In this document: positions 1-6,295 of the stretch, piece after piece
How positions within the stretch are numbered: the stretch's first letter is position 1
Layout of the letters: the number at the start of each line of letters is the position of its first letter
Assembly: GCA_013213875.1 (NCBI GenBank)
Contig: JABSSV010000055.1
Coordinates: 1 to 6,626 of the forward strand
Reading direction: 5' to 3'
DNA from: Lysobacterales bacterium
Lineage (GTDB): Bacteria > Pseudomonadota > Gammaproteobacteria > Xanthomonadales > SZUA-36
Length of the DNA: 6,626 nucleotides
The notes under the pieces: model-generated
What the model was told of the DNA's origin: nothing
What the model saw: only the letters and a program-made list of their open reading frames with translations
The model's database searches: none
Translations under genes and position numbers: made by a program

Positions 1-2283
1 ACCCAGGGCGCCAAGCCCGTGCACTGGTGCTTCGACTGTGGTTCGGCGCTGGCCGAGGCGGAAATTGAATACCAGGACAAGACCAGTCCGGCCATCGATG
101 TGCTGTTCACGGCCGTTGACGCCGAGCAGTTGCTGCAGCGCTTTGGGGTGCAGGAAGCGCCCGGTCTGGTGGGTATTCCCATCTGGACCACCACGCCCTG
201 GACCCTGCCAGCCAACCAGGCCGTCAGCCTGAATGGAGAGTTGAGTTACGCCCTGGTCAGTGGCCAGTGGCAGGGCCAGCCCCTGACGCTGGTGCTGGCC
301 AGTGACCTGGTTGAGACGGTCAGCGAACGCATCGGGCTGGCGCAGGCGCAGGTTCTCGCTGAGGTGCCCGGTGCAGCGCTGGAGTTGCTGCAGCTGCAGC
401 ATCCGTTCTATGCCCGCCAGGTGCCTGTCATCCTGGGTGATCACGTCACCACCGATGCCGGTACCGGTGCCGTGCACACGGCACCAGGCCATGGTGAGGA
501 GGACTTTCAGGTCGGCCGCCGCTATGACCTGCCGGTGCTGAATCCGGTGGGTGCCAACGGCGTTTATCTGGAAGATACGGAGCTGTTTGGCGGCCAGTTT
601 GTCTGGAAAGCCAACGAAACAATTCTGGAAAGGCTGCAGGCCGACCAGCGCTTGCTGCATCACGAGCCCTTCGTGCACAGCTACCCGCACTGCTGGCGCC
701 ACAAGTCGCCGACGGCCTTTCGCGTTACCCCCCAGTGGTTTATCAGCATGGAGCAGGCGGGTCTGCGCGCCAGTGCTGAGGACGCGATTGGTGGTGTGCG
801 CTGGGTGCCCCATTGGGGTGAAGAGCGCATTCGCGGCATGGTGGAAGGTCGACCGGACTGGTGCATCTCCCGGCAGCGCACCTGGGGCGTGCCGATCACG
901 CTGTTTGTCCGTCCTGGAAGCGGTGAACTGCACCCGGACTCGGTAGCGCTCATGCGCCAGGCCGCTGATCTGGTCGAGCAGCAGGGCGTGGATGTCTGGT
1001 ACGAAGACGGCATTTTCGAGACCCTGGGGGTAAACCCGGACGAATGGGAGCGGGTCACCGACATTCTTGATGTCTGGTTTGATTCGGGAGTCAGTCACTA
1101 CTGCGTGCTGGACCAGCGCGAGGAGCTGCGACGGCCTGCAGATCTCTATCTGGAAGGTTCGGATCAGCACCGTGGCTGGTTCCAGTCGTCGCTGTTGACC
1201 TCGGTAGCCTTGCACGGCGAAGCGCCTTATCGCCAGGTGCTTACGCACGGTTTCACGGTGGACGCGGACGGGCGCAAGATGTCGAAATCCGTGGGCAATG
1301 TGGTCAGCCCGCAGGACGTGATGAACCGGCTGGGCGCGGACATTCTGCGCCTGTGGATTGCAGCTGCTGATTACCGGCAGGAGATGAATGTCTCCGATGA
1401 GATTCTGAACCGGGTGGCCGACGCCTACCGGCGCATTCGCAATACGGCCCGGTTCCTGCTCGGCAATCTGGATGGTTTTGATGCGTCCCAGGCCTTACCC
1501 AAGGAGCAATTGCTACCGCTGGATCGTTGGGCACTGGATCGGACGCGGGCTCTGCAGGAGGAGCTGACCGCTGCCTATGACGACTATGAGTTTTTCCAGG
1601 TCTATCAGAAGGTGCACCATTTCTGTGTGGTGGACATGGGCGCCTTCTATCTTGATGTGATCAAGGACCGGCTCTATACCACCGGCCGTGAGAGTGACGC
1701 GCGGCGCTCGGCGCAGACCGCCATGCTGCAAATTCTGGAGGCGCTGGTGCGCTGGATTGCGCCGGTGTTGAGCTTCACGGCAGAAGAGATCTGGCAAAGC
1801 ATGCCGGGCGAGCGCGAGTCGTCCGTGCTCATGTCGACCTGGCAGCAAGACCTGCCGGCGCTGGATGATGCGGCAGATCGCGAGCGTTGGCGGCATATCA
1901 TGCTCCTGCGTGAGGAGGTCAGTAAGGGCATTGAAGCCCTGCGCAAGGCAGGTGAAGTGGGGTCATCCCTGGCCTCGGAAGTCGCCCTCTACGCCGATGG
2001 TGCGGCCGGTGAAGCCCTGGCCTGGCTGGGTGACGAACTGCGTTTCATGCTCATCACCTCGGAGGCCACCAGCGGTCCGCTGGCAGAAGCGCCGCCGGAG
2101 GCCCAGCGTGTGGAGACGGAGCTGGGTGAGATCGCTCTGGTGGTGCGTGCTTCCACCAACAAGAAGTGTGTGCGCTGCTGGCATCAGCGTGCCGATGTGG
2201 GTGCCATTGCGGACCATCCGGAGCTCTGCGGCCGCTGTGTGGAGAATGTGGTGGGCGCGGGCGAGATACGCCGGGTTGGCTGA
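1..2283 (+). CDS. ileS: Isoleucine--tRNA ligase, 5'-truncated by the window edge
   Basis: Cytoplasmic class I aminoacyl-tRNA synthetase that charges tRNA-Ile and edits misactivated valine. The frame is open from base 1, and 760 residues are visible. Family members are about 940 aa, so roughly the first 180 residues, including the HIGH motif, lie outside the window. Seen in order (window residues): the CP1 editing-domain signature WTTTPWTLPAN (62-72), the editing motif TAPGHGEEDF, WCISRQ (from 287), DVWFDSG, GSDQHRGWF (from 386), and the catalytic KMSKS loop at 426-430 (bases 1276-1290). An anticodon-binding helical region follows. The C-terminal zinc finger has four cysteines at 723, 726, 743 and 746 in a CxxC...CxxC pattern, as in the E. 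coli-type enzyme. The gene ends 2 nt before lspA, so the two are very probably cotranscribed. The reading frame is intact and the identification is secure. Confidence 0.98.
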   Translation, partial: TQGAKPVHWCFDCGSALAEAEIEYQDKTSPAIDVLFTAVDAEQLLQRFGVQEAPGLVGIPIWTTTPWTLPANQAVSLNGELSYALVSGQWQGQPLTLVLASDLVETVSERIGLAQAQVLAEVPGAALELLQLQHPFYARQVPVILGDHVTTDAGTGAVHTAPGHGEEDFQVGRRYDLPVLNPVGANGVYLEDTELFGGQFVWKANETILERLQADQRLLHHEPFVHSYPHCWRHKSPTAFRVTPQWFISMEQAGLRASAEDAIGGVRWVPHWGEERIRGMVEGRPDWCISRQRTWGVPITLFVRPGSGELHPDSVALMRQAADLVEQQGVDVWYEDGIFETLGVNPDEWERVTDILDVWFDSGVSHYCVLDQREELRRPADLYLEGSDQHRGWFQSSLLTSVALHGEAPYRQVLTHGFTVDADGRKMSKSVGNVVSPQDVMNRLGADILRLWIAAADYRQEMNVSDEILNRVADAYRRIRNTARFLLGNLDGFDASQALPKEQLLPLDRWALDRTRALQEELTAAYDDYEFFQVYQKVHHFCVVDMGAFYLDVIKDRLYTTGRESDARRSAQTAMLQILEALVRWIAPVLSFTAEEIWQSMPGERESSVLMSTWQQDLPALDDAADRERWRHIMLLREEVSKGIEALRKAGEVGSSLASEVALYADGAAGEALAWLGDELRFMLITSEATSGPLAEAPPEAQRVETELGEIALVVRASTNKKCVRCWHQRADVGAIADHPELCGRCVENVVGAGEIRRVG

Positions 2284-2285
2284 GC

Positions 2286-2828
2286 ATGCGCACGCCCACG
2301 CAACCCGGTCTTAGGCCGGGCCGTAACCCGCTGACGCTGGCCTGGCTCGGTCTGGCCCTGGCGCTGTTATTGCTGGACCTGTGGACCAAGCATTTGGCCA
2401 GTAGCCATCTGCAATTGTTTCAGCCGCAGCCGGTGCTGTCCTGGCTCGACTGGCGTCTGGCCCATAATACGGGGGCGGCGTTCAGCTTTCTGGCCAATGC
2501 CGGGGGCTGGCAACGGTGGTTTCTGACCGGTTTGGCACTGCTGATTTCCGTCATGCTGGTGCTATGGATTACGCGCCTGCGGCGGGACGAGCGCTTGCTC
2601 GGGCTCGCTCTGGCGCTAGTACTCTCCGGCGCTCTGGGTAACGTGATTGACCGCCTGCGCTTTGGCTACGTCGTGGACTTTATTGATGTGCACGTTGCGG
2701 GTTATCACTGGCCGGCCTTCAATGTGGCGGATGCGGCCATCAGCTGCGGTATTATTTTGCTGTTGCTTGATGCGCTGCGCGATATGCTGGCGCAGCGCAA
2801 ACAGAATGGAGAACCGGGTACCGGATGA
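2286..2828 (+). CDS. lspA: Lipoprotein signal peptidase (signal peptidase II)
   Basis: Inner-membrane aspartyl protease that removes the signal peptide from diacylglyceryl-modified prolipoproteins. The product is 180 aa, close to the usual 160-170 plus a slightly long basic N-terminus. Four hydrophobic segments fit the family topology, at about 16-33, 77-97, 103-118 and 150-166. Visible motifs are D31xWTK, HNTGAAFSF (60-68), GNVIDR (118-123), VVDF with Asp131, and FNVAD with Asp149. By alignment with characterised LspA, Asp131 and Asp149 form the catalytic dyad. I chose the ATG at 2286 because it lies just after the ileS stop and gives a normal length; the frame extends further upstream only inside ileS. 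Only a weak G-rich stretch precedes it, so translational coupling to ileS is likely. The stop overlaps the ispH start in ATGA. The gene commonly following lspA in gammaproteobacteria, fkpB, is missing. Confidence 0.97.
   Translation: MRTPTQPGLRPGRNPLTLAWLGLALALLLLDLWTKHLASSHLQLFQPQPVLSWLDWRLAHNTGAAFSFLANAGGWQRWFLTGLALLISVMLVLWITRLRRDERLLGLALALVLSGALGNVIDRLRFGYVVDFIDVHVAGYHWPAFNVADAAISCGIILLLLDALRDMLAQRKQNGEPGTG
2808..2824 (+). promoter_or_regulatory. ispH Shine-Dalgarno with small hairpin before the start
   Basis: A GGAG element at 2808-2811 is the best ribosome binding site for ispH, but it sits 13 nt from the ATG at 2825, longer than ideal. The gap holds a perfect 4-bp GC inverted repeat, CCGG-GTA-CCGG (2814-2824), directly against the start codon. 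If it folds, it would shorten the effective spacing or modulate initiation; with the lspA stop overlapping the start, coupled re-initiation is the simpler explanation. The elements are seen; the function is inferred. Confidence 0.3.
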
Positions 2829-3778
2829 AATTGACGCTCGCCAATCCACGGGGTTTCTGTGCCGGAGTCGATCGCGCCATTGATATTGTGGAGCGGGCTC
2901 TGGAGCTGTTTGGTGCGCCCATTTATGTGCGTCACGAAGTGGTCCATAACCGCTTTGTGGTCAGCGAACTGGAGCGCAAGGGCGCGATTTTTGTCGATGA
3001 ACTGGCCGATGTGCCCGACGGTAACACGGTCATCTTCAGCGCTCATGGCGTTTCCAAAGGCGTGCGCGGAGAGGCGGCCGAGCGCGATCTTAAGGTGTTT
3101 GACGCGACCTGCCCACTGGTGACCAAGGTGCATATGGAGGTGGCCCGGCACTGCAAGGCGGGCCGCGATGTGGTGCTGATTGGACACGAGGGTCACCCGG
3201 AAGTGGAAGGCACCATGGGCCAGTGGTTGGCGGAACCGCCGCAGGGCAATCGCATCCACCTGATCGAGTCCATGGAAGAGGTGGACGGCCTGCAAGTGGG
3301 TGATCCGGAACAGCTCGCCTTCGTTACCCAGACCACCCTGTCCGTGGACGATACTCAGGCCATTATTGCGGCCTTGCAAGCGCGCTTCCCGGCCATCATG
3401 GGGCCACGGCACGATGACATTTGCTACGCAACCCAGAACCGTCAGGACGCGGTGCGGGAGCTGGCGCAGCAGGTTGAACTGGTGCTGGTGGTGGGTTCGG
3501 TGAACAGCTCTAATTCCAACCGTCTGCGCGAACTGGCCGAAAAGCAGGGCGTCCCCGCCTACCTGATCGATGGCGCCGAAGATATCCGCGATGAGTGGCT
3601 AAATGGCCGGCAGGCGATTGGCGTTACGGCTGGTGCCTCGGCGCCGGAAAGCCTGGTGGAGGGCGTGATTTCCCACCTGAAGGAACGCGGCGTGGGTGCC
3701 GTGGACGAGATCAGTGGCACGCCGGAAAACATGGTGTTCGCCCTGCCGCGCGAACTGCGTCTGAAGCTGCGCGCCTGA
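2825..3778 (+). CDS. ispH: 4-hydroxy-3-methylbut-2-enyl diphosphate reductase
   Basis: Last enzyme of the MEP pathway (formerly LytB). This cytoplasmic iron-sulfur protein reduces HMBPP to IPP and DMAPP. The product is 317 aa, matching the usual 310-320. The three cluster-ligating cysteines are present: Cys12 in GFCAGV, Cys96 in DATCPLVTKVH, and Cys200 in DDICYATQNRQ. Substrate-pocket residues known from the E. coli enzyme are also visible: His41 (VVHNRFVV), His74 (SAHGVS), His124 and Glu126 (GHPEVEG), Thr170 in TQTTLSVDD, the SSNSNR motif (228-233), and Ser272 in GASAPE. The ATG overlaps the lspA stop by 4 nt (ATGA), so translational coupling is likely and ispH is the last gene of the visible ileS-lspA-ispH unit. 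It converges with the minor-pilin operon, leaving only a 92-bp gap. Nothing is abnormal in the coding sequence. Confidence 0.98.
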   Translation: MKLTLANPRGFCAGVDRAIDIVERALELFGAPIYVRHEVVHNRFVVSELERKGAIFVDELADVPDGNTVIFSAHGVSKGVRGEAAERDLKVFDATCPLVTKVHMEVARHCKAGRDVVLIGHEGHPEVEGTMGQWLAEPPQGNRIHLIESMEEVDGLQVGDPEQLAFVTQTTLSVDDTQAIIAALQARFPAIMGPRHDDICYATQNRQDAVRELAQQVELVLVVGSVNSSNSNRLRELAEKQGVPAYLIDGAEDIRDEWLNGRQAIGVTAGASAPESLVEGVISHLKERGVGAVDEISGTPENMVFALPRELRLKLRA

Positions 3779-3870
3779 ACAGAGCTTTGCCTGCGCCTGG
3801 TGCGCTAAAACCCTGACTCGCGCTGTGCCCATCCCGCTGCGGACGTAACTTTACAGCCTTCCTCCTGCTC

Positions 3871-4497
3871 CTATTGTTGTCGTTGCCACGCGGTGCGTCC
3901 GCAGGGTTGCGGTGTGGCGACGGCCTGGCAAAAGCGTGCTGGCACAGCCGGCAAGGGGTCTTGCCAGTCCCTGTGGCCCCAGGGCCGAGCCACGATAGAT
4001 TCCAGCACGATGGGCTCGCCCGCAGGCGCTCGCGCGGCGCGGGCCAGCACGCGGTAATAGGTAAGCTGCGCCCCCGGTGCGCCTGGTTCTACCCATAGTT
4101 CGCCGATCCACCAGCGGCCCACGGGGGTGCCCCGGGGCTGGCGTACCATCAGCAGCGATTCACTTTCCGGCTGCCAGCCGTCGGCATGGGCATGTTCCAG
4201 CCACCAGCGCTCACTCTGGCCACCCGGTGGCTGACCATGGGAAGCAGGCTGGATCGTACAGGGTGCGGGGCAGGGGGGCGGGCGCGCTTCACCCGGAAGG
4301 CTCATGAGCCAGGCTTCGGCCCAGGCCAGCGCCGATCGAGCCGCGGTCAACGCACGTTGCTCGGCAAGATCACGGGCAGCCAGACGCAGTTCCCAGCGAC
4401 TATCCGCCCAGGTCAGGCTGACCAGTAGCGTCAGCGGCAGCAACAGCAGCAGGCAGAGCAGCAAGCTCGATCCGCGTCCTTGACGCCGCATCTTCAT
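3871..4497 (-). CDS. pilX: Type IV pilus assembly protein PilX-like minor prepilin
   Basis: Predicted minor prepilin of the type IVa pilus, 208 aa, third gene of the pilV-pilW-pilX unit. The N-terminus MKMRRQGRG|SSLLL is a short basic leader ending in Gly9, the prepilin-peptidase (PilD) site. A roughly 18-residue leucine-rich segment follows, then an amphipathic helix (about 30-60) with a late AxSALAWAEAW stretch. This is the pattern of PilX N-terminal domains (rQrGaaLl...AAEaAL). As usual for this family and for GspK, mature position 5 is not Glu. The C-terminal part is proline- and tryptophan-rich with four cysteines and ends a beta-rich region in ESIVARPWG, resembling the '-QSTYARP-' ending of PilX proteins. 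The ATG at 4497 overlaps the pilW stop as ATGA; a second ATG two codons on is possible. A longer upstream extension inside pilW is unlikely because it would bury the leader. The globular domain is divergent, so family assignment rests mainly on the N-terminus and context. Confidence 0.82.
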   Translation of the reverse strand: MKMRRQGRGSSLLLCLLLLLPLTLLVSLTWADSRWELRLAARDLAEQRALTAARSALAWAEAWLMSLPGEARPPPCPAPCTIQPASHGQPPGGQSERWWLEHAHADGWQPESESLLMVRQPRGTPVGRWWIGELWVEPGAPGAQLTYYRVLARAARAPAGEPIVLESIVARPWGHRDWQDPLPAVPARFCQAVATPQPCGRTAWQRQQ

Positions 4498-5243
4498 GGC
4501 AAGCGGCCGCGCAGGGGCACGCTGGTGGCAGCCAGCAAGCGCACATGTTGATCGTCGGGTGCGCTCCAGGGTTGTCCTGCCAGCAGCCAACTGAGCGGTG
4601 CGCCATTCAGAGGGCGTTCGCTGCGCAGCAGCAGTGCGAAATGGATACCCACGATGGCGGCCTCATGCTGCCACTGACCCGGTGCTACCCAGCGATTGCT
4701 GAGGCCATCGCCGTTGGTGTCCTCAGCCAACAGAATCTGCAGGGTTTCTACGCCGCTGACGAGCGTTGCTGCATTGAGTTGGCGTTTGCTCGGGCCTTGC
4801 GCCGGACCAAAATGGCAGGTTTCGGCCAAACGTCCATCGGGCCGCACCATAAAGCGCTGTTGCAGGAGATACCAGGCGGGCTGTCCCTGGTTATCGCGAT
4901 CCGGGTTGTCATTGCCCAGGCAGTTGCGCTGTGACCAGCGTTGCACGGCGATCTGGTCTGAGTCGGGTGGCGTGCTGTTGAAGGCATAAAAGACCGCGGG
5001 CTCCTGCGCAGGCTGCCAGGGTTGCGGATGGTAGCCAGCCGGCTCAAAGGCGTTACGCAGCCGCCGTTCCGCAAAGCGGGCAGCTTGCTGCATGGCGGAG
5101 TGGGCCTGCTGCTCCTGTACCGTCGCGGTCAGGCTCATGGTAACGGCGAGGCAGCCGGCGCAGACCAGAGCGCCGAGGCTCATGGCTATAAGCAGTTCCA
5201 GCAGCGTGAAGCCGGGCTGCGGTTGATGCCGGCGCGGTTTCAC
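4494..5243 (-). CDS. pilW: Type IV pilus assembly protein PilW-like minor prepilin
   Basis: Predicted minor prepilin, 249 aa, second gene of the trio; homologous in role to GspJ of type II secretion. It has a textbook class III signal: a basic leader of 11 residues ending in Gly11, then FTLLELLIAMSLGALV with Glu at mature position 5. A helix follows (QEQQAHSAMQQAARFAERRLRNAFEPAGY), the standard PilW arrangement leading to an EPAGY-type motif. Around residues 175-183 is DTNGDGLSN, a DxNxDG loop common in PilW proteins and resembling calcium-binding loops. Two cysteines (about 108 and 143) could form a disulfide after export. I chose the GTG at 5243, which overlaps the pilV stop in GTGA and gives a normal leader length; another GTG at 5273 would add ten residues and lacks a visible ribosome site. 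A purine run GGAAAG sits just before the chosen start. The stop overlaps pilX. Confidence 0.88.
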   Translation of the reverse strand: MKPRRHQPQPGFTLLELLIAMSLGALVCAGCLAVTMSLTATVQEQQAHSAMQQAARFAERRLRNAFEPAGYHPQPWQPAQEPAVFYAFNSTPPDSDQIAVQRWSQRNCLGNDNPDRDNQGQPAWYLLQQRFMVRPDGRLAETCHFGPAQGPSKRQLNAATLVSGVETLQILLAEDTNGDGLSNRWVAPGQWQHEAAIVGIHFALLLRSERPLNGAPLSWLLAGQPWSAPDDQHVRLLAATSVPLRGRLP

Positions 5244-5644
5244 CTTTCCAGCGCCCGCGCTAGGCGGAGCCACTCGCTATCGCTGCTGCGACGCCAGAAC
5301 AGCTTCAGCGTCAGTGCCCCCCGATGGTCACAGGCTGGGGCGCCGGGTATCCCATCGGCCGGACTGCTGTCACGGCACCAGAGGCTGTGCCCGTTGGGCA
5401 GGCGCGCGCCGGCCCGGGCCTGCCAGTTAGCGGCCGTGCCTGCTGGCCAGCTCCCGGGTGGCCCCTGGAGCTGCGTCAGGGTTTGAAACTCCTGCGCCAG
5501 CAGGGCGGCGTGCCAGTGATCGCGTGCATGGGCGAGATCGCGCAGATTATGGGTAGCGAGCGTGGCCAGGCCGAGCAGACCCACCGCCAGCACCGTGCTG
5601 CTGATCATGACCTCAATAAATTGCTGCCCCCGCTGCCGGCGCAT
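5240..5644 (-). CDS. pilV: Type IV pilus modification/assembly protein PilV-like minor prepilin
   Basis: Predicted minor prepilin, 134 aa, first gene of the minus-strand trio and GspI-like in role. The start MRRQRG|QQFIEVMIS gives a six-residue basic leader, Gly at -1 and Glu at mature +5, then STVLAVGLLGLATLATHNLRD, the highly typical PilV transmembrane helix. Mature residues 1-2 are Gln-Gln rather than the usual Phe-Thr/Ser. The rest is a small domain containing the pair WC...APACD, which could form a disulfide, and ends in a beta-strand-like LKLFWRR stretch. The ATG at 5644 is preceded by GGGAA about 9 nt upstream, a modest ribosome site. The stop overlaps the pilW GTG start. Upstream there is no fimU or fimT; the next gene is a divergent tRNA, so this operon begins with pilV. 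Function is inferred from the N-terminus and gene order. Confidence 0.87.
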   Translation of the reverse strand: MRRQRGQQFIEVMISSTVLAVGLLGLATLATHNLRDLAHARDHWHAALLAQEFQTLTQLQGPPGSWPAGTAANWQARAGARLPNGHSLWCRDSSPADGIPGAPACDHRGALTLKLFWRRSSDSEWLRLARALER

Positions 5645-5779
5645 AAGTAGGGTTCCCAGACGTGTGTTGGAAGGGGGTTGCTAAGCATGCGCCCCAGACG
5701 CTCCTGACAGCTGCCCGCAAGTGACCCGCCGGGGCGTAGGAATGAATGGCTTTCAGGAGTAAAAAAGCGGCGAAGAAGC

Positions 5780-5808
5780 TTGTGGAAAAAACCCCGATTG
5801 CCTATACT
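5780..5808 (+). promoter_or_regulatory. Sigma70-type promoter of the tRNA-Thr gene
   Basis: TTGTGG (5780-5785) and TATACT (5803-5808) are separated by exactly 17 bp and lie 28 bp before the mature tRNA 5' end. The bases after the -10 box (CTGCGCCC) form a GC-rich discriminator, typical of stable-RNA promoters under stringent control. The predicted start is near 5814-5816, giving a 5' leader of about 20 nt to be removed by RNase P. The boxes are seen; the regulation is inferred. Confidence 0.7.
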
Positions 5809-5836
5809 CTGCGCCCTTCCGGAGTCCCGGATCCGT

Positions 5837-5912
<76 letters not shown>

Positions 5913-5913
5913 T

Positions 5914-5930
5914 TATTTACCTCGTAAATA
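5914..5930 (+). repeat. Perfect 7-bp inverted repeat just after the tRNA
   Basis: TATTTAC (5914-5920), loop CTC, then GTAAATA (5924-5930) begins two bases after the CCA end. It is AT-rich and has no T-tract after it, so it is not a classical intrinsic terminator. It may help end or process the tRNA transcript. The structure is seen; the role is a guess. Confidence 0.4.
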
Positions 5931-6008
5931 CACTGCGATACGACTCTTCGCCTGTCCCTTTCTGTTCAGTATCACGCTCGGGTTGTATGGGGGGTGCAAA
6001 GATCGTGA

Positions 6009-6263
6009 TCTGATATCGCGCACTCATCGCATGCGTGGTTCTGCCATGAACCCTGCGCTTTTATTTCAAGTGAGATAGCGTTATTCCCGTGGGCTCGGCT
6101 CTTTAGCAACCTAATTCTCCTAAAGACGTCTTACACGTGGCGCGTTACGCTGTTGGCGCCCCCCTTTCGGCGCTCCAAGCTGATTGGGGTGTTTCTCTAT
6201 GGAATGCCGGTGGTCTTTGAGCCTGATGGCAGGCTGGCCTTCTGTACACGGCGCGGTCGGTGA
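6009..6263 (+). pseudogene. Orphan protein-like open frame, possible gene remnant
   Basis: This frame is open for 84 codons before TGA at 6261-6263. Its last 45 residues read like real protein: SYTWRVTLLAPPF, then RRSKLIGVFLYGMPVVF, then EPDGRLAFCTRRGR. I do not recognise the family. There is no ATG in frame except at 6204, near the end; TTG at 6153 and GTG at 6189 have no good ribosome site. A short ATG frame at 6046 (MNPALLFQVR, stop at 6078) sits just upstream in another frame, so a single frameshift near 6055-6070 could join them. That would fit a decayed or truncated gene. It could equally be a chance open frame in GC-rich DNA. The next gene starts 32 nt after its stop on the same strand. 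Confidence 0.25.
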
Positions 6264-6281
6264 TTTAGCCTTGGTCGGAAC

Positions 6282-6287
6282 GGGAGG
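6282..6287 (+). promoter_or_regulatory. Strong Shine-Dalgarno of the Sel1 lipoprotein gene
   Basis: GGGAGG ends 8 nt before the ATG at 6296, with ideal strength and spacing. It decides the start and is the clearest ribosome site in the window. Confidence 0.8.
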
Positions 6288-6295
6288 CGCAAATC

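Larger units (their letters stand above)
5913..6295. other. 383-base stretch without a complete gene
   Basis: Between the tRNA and the Sel1 lipoprotein gene I see no intact gene with a credible start. It holds the hairpin next to the tRNA, a 10-bp palindrome AAGACGTCTT (6123-6132), a weaker hairpin GGCGCC/GGCGCT around 6156-6173, one protein-like frame without a good start (6009-6263), and the ribosome site of the next gene. G+C is lower than in the ileS block (33 of 60 in 5941-6000). I found no convincing promoter for the downstream lipoprotein gene and no copy of the tRNA 3' end. Confidence 0.6.

Noticed and set aside
1865..2314. 149-codon plus-strand frame inside the ileS 3' end
   Set aside because: It is Arg-, Trp- and Cys-rich with low-complexity composition typical of an off-frame reading of ileS, whose zinc finger is intact in the correct frame.
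2705..3412. Long minus-strand open frame (235 codons) antisense to ispH
   Set aside because: It lies wholly opposite well-conserved lspA/ispH codons, shows no recognisable motif, and is expected by chance in GC-rich DNA.
3779..3870. Possible bidirectional terminator between ispH and pilX
   Set aside because: Only a weak GCGC/GCGC pairing (3793-3805) followed by TAAAA was found. There is no strong stem with a T-tract on either strand, so I do not call a terminator.
5761..5796. A-rich and T-rich runs around AAGCTT as a terminator for an upstream minus-strand gene
   Set aside because: The stem is only AAGC/GCTT with a 9-nt loop, and the region overlaps the -35 box of the tRNA promoter.
6101..6180. 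Integron attC-like or REP-like repeat in the sparse stretch
   Set aside because: CAAC and GTTGG cores with hairpin potential drew attention, but they do not fit RYYYAAC/GTRRRY-type core sites, and no second copy exists in the window.
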